From Asparagopsis taxiformis (taxonomy: Eukaryota > Rhodophyta > Florideophyceae > Bonnemaisoniales > Bonnemaisoniaceae): a DNA stretch of 64,000 nt. Numbering within the stretch: position 1 is the stretch's first letter; the number at the start of each line of letters is the position of its first letter. Made by a program: the position numbers and the translations under genes. Of this stretch, positions 62,100 through 64,000 are shown piece by piece. Below the pieces are notes generated by a model. That model worked only from the letters and a program-made list of their open reading frames with translations, was not told the DNA's origin and made no database searches. The DNA lies in the NCBI GenBank assembly GCA_030407315.1, contig JALQPE010000503.1, positions 1-64,000 of the forward strand, read 5' to 3'.

Positions 62100-63060
62100 T
62101 TCCTTGTCGGTCGACTCCAATTTCGTCTTTAATTTTTTCATCCTCTCGCTCACACCCCCTTCCTGTTGGTGCTCACCTCCCCCGTACTGTACCTCAAACA
62201 CCCCCAATACCACTCTAGCACGCATTTTCAGATACCTATCCCCGCTTCCACGGTGCACACCTCCATTCCATACCTACTTTTCTGCTCTACCGTACAGATT
62301 TCGTATAACCAGTCCTCATACTACCTCAGAATAGGGCAAAACACCCCCTATCTCCTCGACCATGCTCTCCCCCATCACCTTTGCAACGTATTGTTCTTCA
62401 GTACCCTCTCTCCTCTACCCTCAACCCCTCTCCTTCGCCCTCTACACAAACTTCCCCTGCAGCTTACTCTTCCAAAACCTCTCACTCCCCATCCCGTACC
62501 CGACCTGCTCCACCCCTCCCTCCCTCAGCTGCTCCATGCCCCCACGCCATCCGCATCTTCGATACCGTATACACCACCACCACCGGCCCACGCTCCCGCA
62601 CTGCGGGGTGGCTCCCCCGCCGTATCCCCAGAAACCTCCCCGCTCTGAAACACATATCAACCCCCCACTTCGCACCCTTCCTCCCACTCCCCTCCCTCCC
62701 CAAATACAATAAACCCCTTCTTCTCCATCACATCCCCACTCACCACAGCCAGAACAGACGCCACCCCCTCCCCTTCTTTCTCCTCACTTTCCTAAAAACC
62801 CCTCCTCTCGGCGCCTTCAACCGCACCCTCCTACGGTCCCACCTAAACACCTCCTCCGCCCTCACTACCCCAACACCCCGCAGCGTCTCCCCAATCCCCA
62901 TAATATGCTTGTCGGCACTCCTCTCCGAATCACAATCCATTCTAAACCCGCACTCCGTACATTTCCACCTCCCCCTTACCATCCCAAGATTCCATCCCCC
63001 CACAGAACACATCCTCATACCACAGAAGAATTTTCTTCCTCTCATACCTCATCCTTAAAA
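62100..63060. other. C-rich, G-poor strand-asymmetric region
   Basis: About 1 kb in which the plus strand is strongly enriched in C and T and poor in G (runs such as CCCCCTATCTCC and CACCCCTCCC). This opens several overlapping frames on both strands. One minus frame (62740-63045) reads WKCTECGFRMDCDSERSADK, with a CX2C pair. It could be the decayed body of the third element X copy, whose other copies are pyrimidine-rich on the corresponding strand. No gene is credited. Confidence 0.4.
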
Positions 63061-63415
63061 CCTCCATCAGCTCCATGTAAATTTCGATGAAAATATTTTC
63101 TCTACTATGCAATCTCAAACATGTATGAGCCTATGCCTTTCCGCTTTGTCAACCCTGAATATTGGTACTCATGTATTCATAAAATAGGGCCACCCACATC
63201 CCTATCCCGTTCTGCAAGCTTTACAAACCACTAGACGCATACTCCACAACTATACAACAAACACTACTCGCTATTTCAGACGACGCGGTACACAAGTAGC
63301 GTAGTGTCAACCTTCCGTGACGCCTTCCCTGATGCGTACAAGTGGGAAACACGTCTAGACGTATATCAGAAGTGAGTGCGGGAATTTTCGGCACAGGAGA
63401 TGCTGGGCCACCAAA

Positions 63416-63746
63416 TTGATTTTTCGGAAATTTTAGAATTTCTGGGCTGGCCAGCAATGCAATCGAGCTGGACATCCACCGGACGTCCATTTCAGGTTGG
63501 TCGCGAGAGGGTGGGGCGGGACCATGATGAAACAAGGACCAAGACCTTTCCCTGACGTGTTGAGCCTGAAATCGACCCTTCGTGAGACGCGATTTTGGCT
63601 TACAGTTGGTGCTAATAGAAGCCAGTGATAGCCCCGATCGGGGCGGCAGCCGGCTCCGGCTTACAGTTGGTGCTTACAGACGCCAGTGATAGCCCCCGAT
63701 CGGGGCCGGCGGTCGGTTCCTGGGGCCGTTGTGGCCAAATTAGACA
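63416..63746 (+). repeat. R389 repeat, 5'-truncated unit
   Basis: Begins at ATTGATTTTTCGGAAATTTT and carries the middle and tail of the unit, with an internal ~60-bp duplication (CTTACAGTTGGTGCT at 63599 and 63659). It joins directly to the next unit. Confidence 0.8.
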
Positions 63747-64000
63747 CCCTGATTTGAATTAAAATTTGGGCTATTCTCAAAAACATGCACATGTGAACAT
63801 GTTTTTGAGATGGGGGTGTGCCGTACGGCACAATCGACCGCCCAAATCGTTGTTTTTTGCAATATTTTTTTGTGCCCGAAATTTTAGAATTTCTGGGCTG
63901 GCCAGCAATGCAATCGAGCTGGACATCCACCGGACGTCCATTTGAGGTTGGTCGTGAGAGAGCGGGGCGGGACCATGATGGAACAAGGACCAAGACCTGT
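63747..64000 (+). repeat. R389 repeat, unit running off the window
   Basis: Begins CCCTGATTTGAATTAAAATT with both palindromes. It continues to the window edge at CCAAGACCTGT. Confidence 0.85.

Overview
The window is nuclear DNA of a eukaryote with a very transposon-rich genome. The evidence is two families of LTR retrotransposons (chromodomain Gypsy and Copia), a KDZ/Plavaka-like DNA transposase, a SET domain, WD40/TIR remnants, and a gene with two short GT-AG introns, one carrying a textbook TACTAAC branch site. Long intronless accessory genes, few and tiny introns and dense nested LTR elements would suit a red alga such as a florideophyte (Chondrus-like). That placement is a guess from style, and a fungus or oomycete is not excluded. 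No rRNA, tRNA or CRISPR locus was found.

Layout. 1-17,593: a degenerate Copia element (Copia-A) split by a complete, young-looking chromodomain Gypsy element (Gypsy-1, 1898-15148, LTRs about 790 bp, target duplication TATGG). Gypsy-1 has intact gag and pol plus an extra intact 940-codon ORF on the opposite strand between pol and the 3' LTR. 17,594-20,085: a small host-like ORF cut off by the Copia LTR, a dispersed ~389-bp repeat (R389), and a Gly-rich tandem repeat. 20,086-24,239: a 1065-residue protein joining a beta-class DNA methyltransferase (DPPY) to a SET domain, enclosed by inverted ~190-bp copies of the R389 head. 24,482-26,766: a two-ORF coiled-coil protein joined by an A_AAA_AAG heptamer. 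26,844-29,884 (minus): a Plavaka/KDZ-like transposase in two overlapping frames.

30,501-32,249 and 39,705-41,697 are two copies of an undescribed non-coding repeat element carrying 24-bp and 43-bp tandem repeats; the second copy holds a solo LTR. Between them lies a truncated, decayed second Gypsy copy (Gypsy-2, minus). 41,698-44,153 is a decayed second Copia element (Copia-B, minus) with a copia-type internal tRNA-iMet primer site. 45,429-46,591 (minus) is the best host gene: a secreted metallo-beta-lactamase-fold protein with three exons, and a decayed paralogue lies at 48.7-49.2 kb. 49.6-51.5 kb holds a WD40 plus TIR pseudogene. A Gypsy solo LTR with target duplication TATGT is at 56,829-57,635, an unrecognised gene region at 58.1-60.3 kb, and C-rich repeats plus more R389 run to the end.

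Most of the window is selfish DNA. The most notable association is an epigenetic-writer fusion (DNA methyltransferase + SET) next to a Plavaka/KDZ-type transposase. It recalls the known association of TET/JBP DNA-modifying enzymes with KDZ transposons in fungi, but with a different chemistry.
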